From assembly GCA_900199555.1 (NCBI GenBank), contig FZQZ01000003.1, forward strand, positions 175,102 to 239,101: a stretch of DNA of 64,000 nt, in the 5' to 3' direction. A program made the translations under genes and the position numbers. Shown here one piece after another: positions 25,855 through 34,929 of this stretch (positions within the stretch are counted from its first letter, which is position 1; every line of letters starts with the position of its first letter). The stretch is from Prevotellaceae bacterium MN60 (lineage in GTDB: Bacteria; Bacteroidota; Bacteroidia; Bacteroidales; Bacteroidaceae). The notes below the pieces were generated by a model. That model had not been told where the DNA came from, made no database searches, and saw only the letters and a list, made by a program, of their open reading frames with translations.

Positions 25855-25958
25855 AATTCTTAATGCTAAATTCTTAATGCATAATTCATAATTATTCTTT
25901 GCTTCTTGCACAATGCGCAGCCGATTAAGCATGAAGCATTGTGCATGAAGCATTGAAT
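25855..25958. repeat. Inverted 7-bp-repeat arms upstream of lpxA
   Basis: Left part ATTCTTAATGC repeated, then ATTCATAATTATTC; right part GCATGAAGCATT repeated, ending GCATTGAAT. Both are heptamer-based and approximately complementary (ATTCTTAATGC against GCATTGAAT), filling the whole tolC-lpxA gap. Confidence 0.6.
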
Positions 25959-25959
25959 A

Positions 25960-27357
25960 TTATTTGCCTCCTCCACCAAGAGCAGTGTAGAGAGATACTA
26001 CAGCCTGCATCTTATTGAAGTCGTTGGTAACTTTGTTAAGACGTGCTGAGAGGAGCTGAGTCTGAGCAGTGAGCACCTCAAGATAGGAAGAACCACTAGA
26101 CTGATAGAGCGCCTGAGTATCATCTACATTCTTAGAGAGCACCTCAATGCGCTGAGCTTCTAACTTAGAGTTAGCATCATAGCCGTTATAGTTGACAAGG
26201 GCATTGCTAACCTCGTTGCCAGCCTGCAGGATGCTGTTCTGCCAAGTGTTGAAAGCCTGCTCGTACTGCAGCTTAGACACCTTCAGATTGGCTGTCAGAG
26301 CACCACGTTGGAAGATGGGCTGCGTGAGCGAGCCAAAGAGTGTGGTGAGCCACTTGCCGGGATTCAGCACACCATTATTATTAGTAAAGGCTGCTGAGGC
26401 ACCGATGGTAATAGATGGATAGAACTTAGAACGGGCTGTCTGAATATCGTGGAAACAAGCAGCCAGTTTCATCTCTGCATTGTGCACGTCGGGACGATTC
26501 TGCAACAGGGCAACACCTACACCAGTAGAGAACTCGGTGGGCAGCGACTGAGCAGCCAGAGAACTACGAGAGATTTGCTGTCCTGCCTGTCCGATGAGCA
26601 GGCAGAGGGCATTCTCTGTAGAACGAATCTGACGACGGAAGTCGTTGGCCTGAGTCTGGGTAGAGAGGTAGGCAGCCTCAGCACTCTGTACGCTGGTAGA
26701 GCGTACACGACCGAGTTTATACTGCAGCTGCATCATCTCCCAAGTGTCTTTTGCCATCTGGCCCATTGAGGTAACGATAGCCAACTGCTCGTCGAGCATG
26801 AGCAGGGTGTAGTAGGCATTGGCAATACCACTAACCACCTGAGCACGCACTGCCATCTGGTAGTCTTTCATGCCCAAGAGTTGCATCTGGGTAGAACGCT
26901 TCTGCGAAAGGATATTGCCAAAGAGGTCGAGTGTCCAACTGGCAGAAACGGGAATAGAATAGCTCTTGGTAGTGACCGAGGGGTCGGTATAGAGTGTAGA
27001 GATACTTCCTGTAGGAGTGGTAGCGCCAATCTGGATAGCAGGAAGGAAGGCCAGCTTGGCAGCCTTCAGCATAGTCTCATACATCTGCACACTGAGCACG
27101 GCATTCTGCAGGTTGGCATTCTTCTGCAATCCCTGCTCGATAAGTGCCTGCAGTTGTGGGTCGGTGAAGACGGAACGCCAAGGCAGATTGCCAAACGAGG
27201 CAGTATCCTCTGGAGCAACAGCCAGCGTGTCTCCATCACTCACAATGTCGCGAATGAGGCCCTGAGTCTGAACATTGTCAGGGCGCTCATACTTATTATA
27301 TAAGCCACAACTACTCATGAGTAGTAACGCGGCACCAAAAATCATAATCTTCTTCAT
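25960..27357 (-). CDS. RND efflux outer-membrane channel (TolC/OprM type lipoprotein)
   Basis: A 465-residue outer-membrane factor. The signal peptide ends in LLLMSSCGLY, a lipobox, and the two OEP repeats follow with LPWRSVFTDPQLQALIEQGLQKN and the second copy near VALLQNRPDVHNAEMKLAA, then QPIFQRGALTANL. It would form the exit duct of the pump encoded upstream. An earlier in-frame Met at 27384 overlaps the pump gene; MKKIMIFGAAL at 27357 is a better signal peptide and leaves a 10-bp gap. Confidence 0.93.
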   Translation of the reverse strand: MKKIMIFGAALLLMSSCGLYNKYERPDNVQTQGLIRDIVSDGDTLAVAPEDTASFGNLPWRSVFTDPQLQALIEQGLQKNANLQNAVLSVQMYETMLKAAKLAFLPAIQIGATTPTGSISTLYTDPSVTTKSYSIPVSASWTLDLFGNILSQKRSTQMQLLGMKDYQMAVRAQVVSGIANAYYTLLMLDEQLAIVTSMGQMAKDTWEMMQLQYKLGRVRSTSVQSAEAAYLSTQTQANDFRRQIRSTENALCLLIGQAGQQISRSSLAAQSLPTEFSTGVGVALLQNRPDVHNAEMKLAACFHDIQTARSKFYPSITIGASAAFTNNNGVLNPGKWLTTLFGSLTQPIFQRGALTANLKVSKLQYEQAFNTWQNSILQAGNEVSNALVNYNGYDANSKLEAQRIEVLSKNVDDTQALYQSSGSSYLEVLTAQTQLLSARLNKVTNDFNKMQAVVSLYTALGGGGK

Positions 27358-27367
27358 ACGTCTTCTC

Positions 27368-30300
27368 TTACTTCTCAGGTTCATAATCTACTGGACGATG
27401 TGCATACTGGGCAATCTCGGTAGCCACATCAGCCTGATCTTCATCATCGAACTTCATGGGAGAAATCTTCTCCTGTAGGCTCTGGAAGATGACAAATAGG
27501 CCTGGAACCACGATAACTTGGAAGATGGTACCAATCAACATACCACCAACAGCTGCAGCACCCAGAGTCTGGTTACCATTCTTACCTACACCTGAGGCAA
27601 ACATCATAGGCAGCAAGCCGACAACCATTGCCAGAGAGGTCATCAAGATAGGACGCAGACGAGCAGCAGCACCCAAGATGGCTGACCACGTGATGGCCAT
27701 ACCCAAATGGCGACGCTCCAGGGCGAACTGTACAATCAGGATGGCATTCTTAGCCAACAGACCAATCAGCATAATCAGTGAGATCTGCATGTAGATATCG
27801 TTGGCGTGACCAAACATCATGGTGAAGAGGAAACAGCCTGCCAAACCGAAAGGAATAGAGAGTACTACAGCCAAAGGCAGGATGTACGACTCGTACTGAG
27901 CTGACAGGATGAGGTAGATGAAGATGAAGCACAGCACGAAGATAATGGCTGTGGTGTTAGAAGCCTTCGCCTCCTCACGGGTAAGACCAGAGAAGTCGTA
28001 AGAGTAACCTGCGGGCAGTACGTCGGCAGCTACCTCACGGGCAGCATTCAGAGCCTCACCGGTAGAGTATCCGTTGGCAACAGTTGCTGTTACGTTGATA
28101 CTGGTAAACAGGTTGAATCGGCTGATGTTCATAGGACCATATACGCGCTCCAACTGGCAGAACTCCTGAACGGGAGCCATACCGCCTGGTGTACGTACAT
28201 AGATGCTCTTCAGTGACTCTGGTGTCATGCGCGACTCGGGAGTACCCTGAATCATCACACGATAGAGCTTACCGTAGCTATTGAAGTTTGACGCATACAG
28301 ACCTCCGAAGTAACCCTGCAATGTAGAGAGCACAGTGGTGGGAGAGATACCCGACTGCTTACACTTAGCAACATCTACGTGTACCATATATTGTGGATAA
28401 TTCGGGTTGTATGATGTCTGTGCGGTCTGGAACTCAGGACGCTTGTTCAGCTCAGCCAGATAGTCCTTGACGATGCCGAAGAACTTGTCTAGCGAGCCAC
28501 CGGTACGGTCTTGCATCACCAGCGAGATACCACTGCTGAGTGAGAAGCCAGGCACCATAGGTGGAGCAAAGGCCAGAATCTGGGCATCCTTGATGTGGGC
28601 AGTCTTCACAAAGATTTGTGCGATGACACCCGTTGACTCATAAGGATTGAGGAAGAAGCGATAGATACCATCGCCCTGCCACAGTCCACTAATCTTCCAC
28701 CAGAGTCCCTTCTGACGCTCAGAGAATGGTTTCAACTTAAGGATAAAGGTAGCCTGGTCTGAACCAGAACCTGCAATGAAGTTGTAACCTTGAATCTGCT
28801 CACGGCTCTGAATGGCTGGGTCGGCAGCAAGGATAGAGTCAACCTGTGCCACAATCTCCTTGGTGCGAGCCTCAGAGGTAGCAGGAGGCATAGTGATGGT
28901 ACAGAAGAGTGTACCGGTATCCTCGTCGGGCACCAGACCTGTCTTGGTGAACGAGAATGTTCCTACCATCACAACGATAGCCAAGATGACGGTGGTGATA
29001 ACGGGGATAGGCTTATGAACCAGTTTCTGAACCTGTCCCTTATACTTACCCAGAATCTTATCGTAGGCAGTATTGAAGGCCAGGTGGAAACGGTCTATGC
29101 GCGACAATTTCTTATGGCCATCCTTATCATGAGGTTTCAAGAAGATAGCACACAGGGCTGGTGAAAGGGTCAAGGCGTTCAGCGCCGATATAAAGATGCT
29201 TACAGCCATTGTTACACCGAACTCACGATAGAATGCGCCTGAGGTACCTCCGATGAATGATACAGGGATGAACACAGATGCCATCACCAGCGTAATAGAG
29301 ATGATAGCGCCCGAAATCTCGTTCATGGCGTCGATTGATGCCGTCAGCGTAGATTTGTATCCCTGGTCGAGCTTAGCATGCACGGCCTCCACAACCACGA
29401 TGGCATCGTCCACCACGATGGCAATAGCCAGCAGCAAGGCGGACAGCGTCAGCAGGTTGATAGAGAATCCCATCACGTTCAGGAAGAAGAAGGTACCAAT
29501 CAGTGACACAGGTACGGCAATCAACGGAATCAACGTAGAGCGCCAGTCCTGCAAGAACACATAGATTACTACGAATACAAGGAAGAGCGTAAAGAAGAGG
29601 GTAAAGATTACCTCTTCGATAGACGCATACAAGAACTCTGTAACATCGTAGTTAATCTTATAGTACATGCCCGGAGGGAACAGCTTTGACTGCTCTTCCA
29701 ACTCTGCCTTTACCTGCTTGGCAATCTCGTTGGCATTAGAACCAGCCACCTGCTGAACCATGGTCATGATAGAAGGAATACCGTTGTTCTTCATTGATAC
29801 TGAGTAACCTTCACCACCCAGCTCAATCTTGGCAACATCCTTCAACTTGAGGGTCTGGCCATTGGCATCACTCTTGATGATGATATTGCCAAACTCCTCG
29901 GCACTACGGAAGCGACCGGTATAACGCATCGCATACTCGTAGGCCACACCCTTAGACTGCTCACCAAACTTACCTGGTGCTGCCTCGATATTCTGCTCAG
30001 CCAGTACGCCAGCGATATCAGAAGGCATCAAGTTGTGTTGTTTCAGCACATCAGGCTTCAGCCATATACGCATAGCGTATGTCTTGGCGCTGAAGCTTGA
30101 AGCATCACCCACACCCTGAATACGCTTCAAGGCTGGTACGATGTTGATGGCATTGTAGTTAGTCAGGAACTCATCGTCGTAGCGTCCGTCAGATGTCAAC
30201 GAAATCATCAACACCTGTGAAGACTGACGCTTTACCACACGCACACCAATCTGGTTAACCTCGGAAGGAAGCAACGGAGTGGCCTGACTCACACGGTTTT

Positions 30301-30622
30301 GTACATTCACCGCACACATATCTGGATTCATGCCCTGACGGAACATAATCTGAATCATGGCAGAACCAGGCGAAGCGGTACTGGTGATATAGTCCATGCC
30401 TTCCACACCATTGATACTTTCTTCCAACGGGGTGATAACGGCATTCTTCACCGTCTCTGCATCGGCGCCAGGATAACTGGTCATCACCACGATGTTAGGC
30501 GGTGCAATATTGGGATACTGCTCAATAGGCAGCGATACCAATCCAATGAAACCCAGCAACACGATGACAATAGAAATCACCGTAGAAAGCACTGGGCGCT
30601 TTATAAAATTAGTAAAAGTCAT
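27368..30622 (-). CDS. RND efflux pump, inner-membrane subunit (AcrB/MexB type)
   Basis: A 1084-residue HAE1-family proton antiporter. It begins MTFTNFIKRPVLSTVISIVIVLLG with the usual first helix, has SYPGADAETVKNAVITPLEESINGV early on, and VVDDAIVVVEAVHA in helix 4 carrying the paired proton-relay aspartates. Two large periplasmic loops and 12 helices are evident. It sits between the adaptor (30 bp upstream) and the outer-membrane channel. Substrates are unknown; multidrug or bile-type compounds are typical of the family. Confidence 0.95.
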   Translation of the reverse strand: MTFTNFIKRPVLSTVISIVIVLLGFIGLVSLPIEQYPNIAPPNIVVMTSYPGADAETVKNAVITPLEESINGVEGMDYITSTASPGSAMIQIMFRQGMNPDMCAVNVQNRVSQATPLLPSEVNQIGVRVVKRQSSQVLMISLTSDGRYDDEFLTNYNAINIVPALKRIQGVGDASSFSAKTYAMRIWLKPDVLKQHNLMPSDIAGVLAEQNIEAAPGKFGEQSKGVAYEYAMRYTGRFRSAEEFGNIIIKSDANGQTLKLKDVAKIELGGEGYSVSMKNNGIPSIMTMVQQVAGSNANEIAKQVKAELEEQSKLFPPGMYYKINYDVTEFLYASIEEVIFTLFFTLFLVFVVIYVFLQDWRSTLIPLIAVPVSLIGTFFFLNVMGFSINLLTLSALLLAIAIVVDDAIVVVEAVHAKLDQGYKSTLTASIDAMNEISGAIISITLVMASVFIPVSFIGGTSGAFYREFGVTMAVSIFISALNALTLSPALCAIFLKPHDKDGHKKLSRIDRFHLAFNTAYDKILGKYKGQVQKLVHKPIPVITTVILAIVVMVGTFSFTKTGLVPDEDTGTLFCTITMPPATSEARTKEIVAQVDSILAADPAIQSREQIQGYNFIAGSGSDQATFILKLKPFSERQKGLWWKISGLWQGDGIYRFFLNPYESTGVIAQIFVKTAHIKDAQILAFAPPMVPGFSLSSGISLVMQDRTGGSLDKFFGIVKDYLAELNKRPEFQTAQTSYNPNYPQYMVHVDVAKCKQSGISPTTVLSTLQGYFGGLYASNFNSYGKLYRVMIQGTPESRMTPESLKSIYVRTPGGMAPVQEFCQLERVYGPMNISRFNLFTSINVTATVANGYSTGEALNAAREVAADVLPAGYSYDFSGLTREEAKASNTTAIIFVLCFIFIYLILSAQYESYILPLAVVLSIPFGLAGCFLFTMMFGHANDIYMQISLIMLIGLLAKNAILIVQFALERRHLGMAITWSAILGAAARLRPILMTSLAMVVGLLPMMFASGVGKNGNQTLGAAAVGGMLIGTIFQVIVVPGLFVIFQSLQEKISPMKFDDEDQADVATEIAQYAHRPVDYEPEK

Positions 30623-30652
30623 ATATTTACCTTTTTACTTCTTTACGTTTTT
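30623..30652. repeat. 8-bp repeat in the adaptor-pump gap
   Basis: TTACCTTT, TTACTTCT, TTACGTTT octamers fill the gap. The same unit forms the arms of the inverted repeat around the SPOR gene start at 39718-39833. Confidence 0.6.
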
Positions 30653-31813
30653 TTAGTTCTTCATCGCTCCTACGATGTCGCCAGCAGACATCTCCTTAGC
30701 CTGCTCGGCAATCTTCTGTTCATAGCGCTCTGGAGTGATGGGTACAATCTCCATACCATCGGTCAGTTTGGTGATACCATTGGTAACATACTTATCACCT
30801 ACCTTCAGGCCCTCGGTTACGACATAGTTCAGACCATCGTCCTGAGGATCTACCTTAATCTCAGAGTACTTCACCTTGTTGTCAGAGCCTACCAAATAGA
30901 CAAACTTCTTGTTCTGTACCTCTGATACGCAGCGCTGTGGAATAACGATAGCACTGGAGGTCTGACGTGGGATAATAACAGTACCAGTAGCACCGCTCTT
31001 CAACACCTTCTCAGGATTGGGGAAGGCAGCGATAAGCTGAACAGAACCGGTGGCCTGGTCAATCACACCACTCATCTTAGAAATGGTACCCTCGCTGGCA
31101 TAGGTGCTTCCGTCAGCCAACTGCAACTTAACAGCGGGCATAGCAGAGAGTCCCTTCTGAGAAATCACCATAGCGTCTTTCTCGGTTACAGAGAAGTAAA
31201 CCTCCATAGATGAGATATTAGATACGGTGGTCAGGATATTAGAACCACTAACCAAAGCGCCCTTCTTGAAAGGCAGAGTACCTACTACACCGGCTGCAGG
31301 ACTCTTAACATAGCAGAAACTAAGAGCCTCCTTGGCAGAAGCCAAGGCAGCCTCGGCCTGTGCCAGCTGAGCCTGTGCACTCTCGTATGTATTCTTTGAA
31401 GTCTGCAACTCATAGTCACCAATGACTTTCTTCTCATGCAACTGCTGAGCATTGTCATAGGTCAACTTGGCAGTGTTACGCTGCTGCTTAGCAGCATTAA
31501 CAGCGGCCTGAGCCTGACGAACCTGAGCCTGATAAGTCTCATTATCAATAACGAACAACACCTGACCGGCAGCTACCGTCTGTCCTTCAGTTACATTAAT
31601 TTGGGTTAAGAAACCCTGAACTTTTGGACGAATCTCAACATCCTGAACACCCTTGATAACTGCGGGATAAGTGGTTTGCATGTCGGCATTTGATGTACCT
31701 ACTGTCACTACAGGGTACTCATTGTCACCGAATGTTGGACGGCCACCGCCGCCACCACAAGATACGAGCGTTGCAGCAATAGCCGCAAGCATCATCATTT
31801 TCTTCATTTTCAT
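30653..31813 (-). CDS. RND efflux periplasmic adaptor (membrane fusion lipoprotein)
   Basis: A 386-residue adaptor of the AcrA/MexA type. The signal ends in AATLVSCGGGGG, so it is lipid-anchored. Typical blocks are EIRPKVQGFLTQINVTEGQTVAAGQVLFVID (lipoyl part), a long helical hairpin of QAQVRQAQAAVNAAKQQ sequence, and YVKSPAAGVVGTLPFKKGALV. First gene of the efflux operon, with a promoter box at 31882 and a palindrome upstream that may be an operator. No regulator gene is adjacent. Confidence 0.94.
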   Translation of the reverse strand: MKMKKMMMLAAIAATLVSCGGGGGRPTFGDNEYPVVTVGTSNADMQTTYPAVIKGVQDVEIRPKVQGFLTQINVTEGQTVAAGQVLFVIDNETYQAQVRQAQAAVNAAKQQRNTAKLTYDNAQQLHEKKVIGDYELQTSKNTYESAQAQLAQAEAALASAKEALSFCYVKSPAAGVVGTLPFKKGALVSGSNILTTVSNISSMEVYFSVTEKDAMVISQKGLSAMPAVKLQLADGSTYASEGTISKMSGVIDQATGSVQLIAAFPNPEKVLKSGATGTVIIPRQTSSAIVIPQRCVSEVQNKKFVYLVGSDNKVKYSEIKVDPQDDGLNYVVTEGLKVGDKYVTNGITKLTDGMEIVPITPERYEQKIAEQAKEMSAGDIVGAMKN

Positions 31814-31847
31814 ACTTATAAATTTTTTATTCGAATAATCTTTATCA

Positions 31848-31875
31848 GAAAACTGAGATTGCCTCCTCGGTTTTC
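31848..31875 (-). promoter_or_regulatory. Hairpin in efflux operon leader
   Basis: GAAAACTGAG (31848-31857) and CTCGGTTTTC (31866-31875) can form a 10-bp stem with one wobble, between the promoter box and the adaptor start. Confidence 0.5.
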
Positions 31876-31881
31876 AGGTTG

Positions 31882-31889
31882 CAAAAATA
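31882..31889 (-). promoter_or_regulatory. TAnnTTTG promoter box for RND operon
   Basis: TATTTTTG on the minus strand followed by CA, 68 bp before the adaptor start. Confidence 0.55.
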
Positions 31890-31905
31890 GCAAATATCCC
31901 CTTAA

Positions 31906-31922
31906 CTATATCATAGATATAG
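31906..31922. promoter_or_regulatory. Perfect palindrome, candidate operator of RND operon
   Basis: CTATATCATAGATATAG has 7-bp arms and a 3-bp centre. It lies 16 bp upstream of the -7 box, over the expected -33 region, a usual place for a TetR- or MarR-type repressor. Confidence 0.5.
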
Positions 31923-31959
31923 CTAATTTAACACAAAAGAGGGACATATTTAACAATCT

Positions 31960-33573
31960 TTACGTAGTTACCAATCCCATTGTTGCAGCTTTCTGCATCA
32001 ATAGTTGCATCAGTGGTTCGCGCTCGTTTTCCACCTTATTATCCAACACGGCATCTTTCAGATATTGCTTTAAGACACCCACCTCGCGAGATGGTTGCAG
32101 GTGGAACATCTCCATAATCTCGTTACCATCGATAACGGGCTGTAACAGGCGTTTATAGTCTTTCACCTGCAGGTCGGCCAGCTTCTCACGAACAATACGG
32201 AAGTTCTCCAGAAACATCTTTTTCTTCACATCGTTCTTTGAAGTAATATCGGCCTCACAGAGTGTCATCAGGTCGTCAATATCATCGCCTGCATCGTTCA
32301 GCAGACGGCGCACAGCAGAGTCGGTAACCTCGCTATCAGCAATCACTTGTGGGCGCATGTGCAAATCCACCAGTTTCTGCACATACTTCATCTCGGCACC
32401 CATCGGCAGCTTTAGCCTACGGAAGATGTTTGGCACCTGCTTAGCGCCAATGATATTATGATTATGGAATGTCCATCCAATGCCGGGTTCCCATCGCTTC
32501 GACTTCGTCTTACCAATGTCGTGTAACAAGGCAGCCCAACGAAGCCATAAAGCCACCGAAGGTGCGGGGGTGCGGGGGTGCGAAGGTACGAGATTACTTT
32601 CTTCGCTGGAACTATTCTCGTTCCCCCGTACCTCCGTACCACCGTTCCCCCGAATAATGTTTTCGAGCACCTCCAACGTATGATAGAAGTTATTCTTGTG
32701 CGCACGACCATCGCGCTTCTCCACGATGTCGAGAGCAGCCAGTTCGGGCAGAATAATCTGCAGAAGACCTGAGCGCTGCAAGTATTCAAAGCCGATGCTG
32801 GGGTGTGGCGCCATCATGATTTTGTTCAGCTCCACCTCGATGCGCTCACCACTCACAATCTTGATGCGTTCAGCCATACGCTGCAGGGCATCGAACGTCT
32901 CGGGTTCGATATGAAAATTCAGCTGGGTAGCAAAGCGGATGCAACGCATCATGCGCAGAGGGTCATCACTAAACGTCACCTCCGGATCCAGCGGTGTGGC
33001 GATGATGCCATCCTCCAAGTCGGCAATACCATTAAAGGGATCTACCAGCTCACCGAATCTATCCTTATTCAGGCAGATAGCCATGGCATTGATGGTAAAG
33101 TCGCGACGATTCTGATCATCCTCCAGCGTACCATTCTCTACCACAGGTTTGCGCGAGTCGTGACTATAACTCTCCTTTCGAGCGCCAACGAACTCCACTT
33201 CTATTTCTTGGGTATTCTCGCACCTCCGTACCCCCGTACCCCCGTACCCCCGTACAACAACCTGCGCCGTGCCGAAGTTCTTGAATACGCTAAGATGTGC
33301 TCTCTTGCCCATTCTATTCTTCAGGGCTTTCGCCACACTAATGCCCACACTTACGGAGCGTTCCCCCTCGCCAGTTGGAGAGGAAACTTGGGCTTGAGGC
33401 TTACCTACCACAACTACATCGATGTCGTTAGAGGGGCGTTCCAAAAAGATGTCACGCACATATCCACCAACCACATAACATTCCACTCCCATCTCGTCAG
33501 CTACCTCGCTAATCTGATGGAAGATATCCTTATCTAATATTTTGGCTAACGCCTTGTCTGAATACAGTTTCAC
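31960..33573 (-). CDS. cca: CCA-adding enzyme / poly(A) polymerase family protein with HD domain
   Basis: About 537 residues. N-terminal nucleotidyltransferase domain with VECYVVGGYVRDIFLERPSNDIDVVVVG (GG and DxD motifs), then RRDFTINAMA, DPLRMMRCIRFATQL and a C-terminal HD domain (LLHDIGKTKSKRW, HNHNIIGA). It adds or repairs CCA on tRNA 3' ends. The start is a GTG at 33573 (then KLYSDKAL), because the promoter box ends 5 bp upstream; the mRNA would be leaderless. Two stretches, VVRGYGGTGVRRCEN (~115) and IIRGNGGTEVRGNE to APSVAL (~305-340), are coded by GTACCCCC-type octamer repeats inserted in frame. Confidence 0.9.
   Translation of the reverse strand: MKLYSDKALAKILDKDIFHQISEVADEMGVECYVVGGYVRDIFLERPSNDIDVVVVGKPQAQVSSPTGEGERSVSVGISVAKALKNRMGKRAHLSVFKNFGTAQVVVRGYGGTGVRRCENTQEIEVEFVGARKESYSHDSRKPVVENGTLEDDQNRRDFTINAMAICLNKDRFGELVDPFNGIADLEDGIIATPLDPEVTFSDDPLRMMRCIRFATQLNFHIEPETFDALQRMAERIKIVSGERIEVELNKIMMAPHPSIGFEYLQRSGLLQIILPELAALDIVEKRDGRAHKNNFYHTLEVLENIIRGNGGTEVRGNENSSSEESNLVPSHPRTPAPSVALWLRWAALLHDIGKTKSKRWEPGIGWTFHNHNIIGAKQVPNIFRRLKLPMGAEMKYVQKLVDLHMRPQVIADSEVTDSAVRRLLNDAGDDIDDLMTLCEADITSKNDVKKKMFLENFRIVREKLADLQVKDYKRLLQPVIDGNEIMEMFHLQPSREVGVLKQYLKDAVLDNKVENEREPLMQLLMQKAATMGLVTT
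32561..32652. repeat. 8-bp-repeat hairpin element inserted in frame in cca
   Basis: Left arm 32561-32592 of GGTGCGGG octamers ending GGTACGAG; right arm 32617-32652 of CTCGTTCC, CCCGTACC, TCCGTACC octamers. The arms are largely complementary. It encodes about 30 extra residues just before the HD motif. Confidence 0.8.
33219..33255. repeat. Second 8-bp repeat in cca
   Basis: CGCACCTC then CCGTACCC octamers (four units), coding VRGYGGTGVRR in the nucleotidyltransferase domain. Single arm without a nearby complement. Confidence 0.75.
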
Positions 33574-33578
33574 GCCTG

Positions 33579-33586
33579 CAAAGTTA
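33579..33586 (-). promoter_or_regulatory. TAnnTTTG promoter box for cca
   Basis: TAACTTTG on the minus strand followed by CA; 5 bp separate it from the GTG start, implying leaderless translation. Confidence 0.6.
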
Positions 33587-33639
33587 CGAAAAATCGAGCA
33601 CAAAAACAAAGAAACAAGTTTCTTTTTTGTCGAAATGGA

Positions 33640-33669
33640 GTAACTTCGCGATTTTAATCGCAGAGTTAC
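33640..33669. repeat. Interrupted inverted repeat in 33.6-34.0 kb gap
   Basis: GTAACT TC GCGAT TTTA ATCGC AG AGTTAC. The 432-bp gap between cca and the next gene holds this hairpin, the 22-bp array, a promoter and a structured leader. Confidence 0.7.
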
Positions 33670-33722
33670 GAAAAAAAAACGCAGAATACCAAATATATTT
33701 TATGCAAGTTTCGTGCCGAGAC

Positions 33723-33788
33723 AATTATGCGTAAATTCATCGAGAATTATGCGTAAATTCTCCTTGAATTATGCGTAAATTCTCTTGG
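33723..33788. repeat. 22-bp tandem array (three units)
   Basis: Exactly three 22-bp units beginning AATTATGCGTAAATTC at 33723, 33745 and 33767; the last 6 bp of each vary. With the preceding G each unit holds the near-palindrome GAATT-ATGCGT-AAATTC. It ends 58 bp before the promoter box at 33846. Confidence 0.9.
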
Positions 33789-33845
33789 TTCGAAAAAAGA
33801 TGAAAAATATTTCCGTTTTTTCTTGCATTTCGCTCTAAAACTTTG

Positions 33846-33853
33846 TACCTTTG
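33846..33853 (+). promoter_or_regulatory. TTG-N20-TAnnTTTG promoter of unit 1
   Basis: TACCTTTG with CA after it and TTG (33823-33825) 20 bp upstream. The region resembles the promoters of units 2 and 3 (35212, 36265). Confidence 0.75.
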
Positions 33854-33857
33854 CATC

Positions 33858-34041
33858 CAATGAAACAAAGCACGAAAACATAACATGAGAACAAAGTGTC
33901 TTAGGGTATTAGTGGATATAAAAAACATAAACCCCTCGCGTACCGCGCGCATATACGCAGTACGCATAGAGTTCAGAAAACATAACACACTAATACACTA
34001 ACACCCTGAAATAAAAAAAACAAAACCATAAAAATATCAAA
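33858..34041 (+). ncRNA. Conserved-core hairpin leader, copy 1
   Basis: About 180-nt leader before the 34042 gene. Left arm TTAGGGTATTAGTG (33901-33914) pairs with CACTAACACCCTGA (33996-34009) with one mismatch and one wobble. The enclosed 40-nt core (33931-33970) begins ACCCCTCGCGTACCGCG and contains a GCGTAC...GTACGC stem. Copies at 35296-35335 and 36350-36389 differ by 1 and 3 bases in the core. Listed as RNA by inference; no transcript data. Confidence 0.6.
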
Positions 34042-34887
34042 ATGAGGAGGTTTACTTTTTTCATCTTACTGTCATTGACAGTATTAAATACAATGGGGCA
34101 AAACGACTTTTTACCAATGCTCGTAGATGGGCGCAGTTGGAGGTATGAACATCTTACGCCAAACAATGAGAACATGGCTAGAGAACAAGCCCTTAATAGT
34201 GAGTCAACTAAGTACGCCGTCCAGAACTTCATGCTGAAAGTTGAGGGTGATGCTGAGTTTGACGGAAATCAGTGTAAAAAGATTATCTTTGAAGGTCCTG
34301 ATGTAAATTTACTCTATGCCTATGGTTATGAGGAAGACGGAAAGGTTATGCTATATGCACTCTCTTATGATCCTATACCCGATGCACTCTTTGCATTCTA
34401 CGCTCCGTTCCCTACAGGGCAATGGGTAACCCTCTATGATTTCAATGCAGACAAAGATAGCCATTGTGAGATGGCGGCATTCAAAGGCCGTGAGATGATT
34501 GTTAGTGAGAAAGGTACGCATGATGTCAACGGAGTTCCTCACGACTATATAGGTCTTAGGATTGCCAGTTATCCTTCCTGGCCTTTGTACTATGCTTTGG
34601 AGGGGATTGGCAGTTCCTTTGGTCTTTATGAGTTTACGAATCTTATTACCGATGGTTCTGGTTCACGTTTCGTTGGTTACTATGATGGTGAAACTTGTCT
34701 ATTTTCTATTAACGACTTCAATTCATTGACCACAGGTATTGGTATCACACCCAGCGCCACAAAAAAGGACACAAATAGACAATCCGTCTACTATTCTATC
34801 TCAGGTCTGCAACTCCCCGCTCTCCAACGTGGAATCAATATAGTCCGCATGACAGATGGGAAAACAAAGAAGGTCGTAATCAAGTGA
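34042..34887 (+). CDS. Secreted protein with short sorting-like C-terminal tail, unknown function
   Basis: A 281-residue protein. The signal peptide is MRRFTFFILLSLTVLNTMG then QNDFLPMLVDGRSWRYE. No enzyme family recognised. The end, YYSISGLQLPALQRGINIVRMTDGKTKKVVIK, is the short tail (I-S-G-x-x-L-P-x-x-x-G-I-N-I-V) common on Prevotella secreted proteins, so export with surface or secreted fate is likely. First of three single-gene units with the repeated promoter-leader; not in an operon. Confidence 0.8.
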   Translation: MRRFTFFILLSLTVLNTMGQNDFLPMLVDGRSWRYEHLTPNNENMAREQALNSESTKYAVQNFMLKVEGDAEFDGNQCKKIIFEGPDVNLLYAYGYEEDGKVMLYALSYDPIPDALFAFYAPFPTGQWVTLYDFNADKDSHCEMAAFKGREMIVSEKGTHDVNGVPHDYIGLRIASYPSWPLYYALEGIGSSFGLYEFTNLITDGSGSRFVGYYDGETCLFSINDFNSLTTGIGITPSATKKDTNRQSVYYSISGLQLPALQRGINIVRMTDGKTKKVVIK

Positions 34888-34929
34888 GCAAATCAGGGGG
34901 ACCTCCTGATTCTTTAGTTTTCGATTTTT

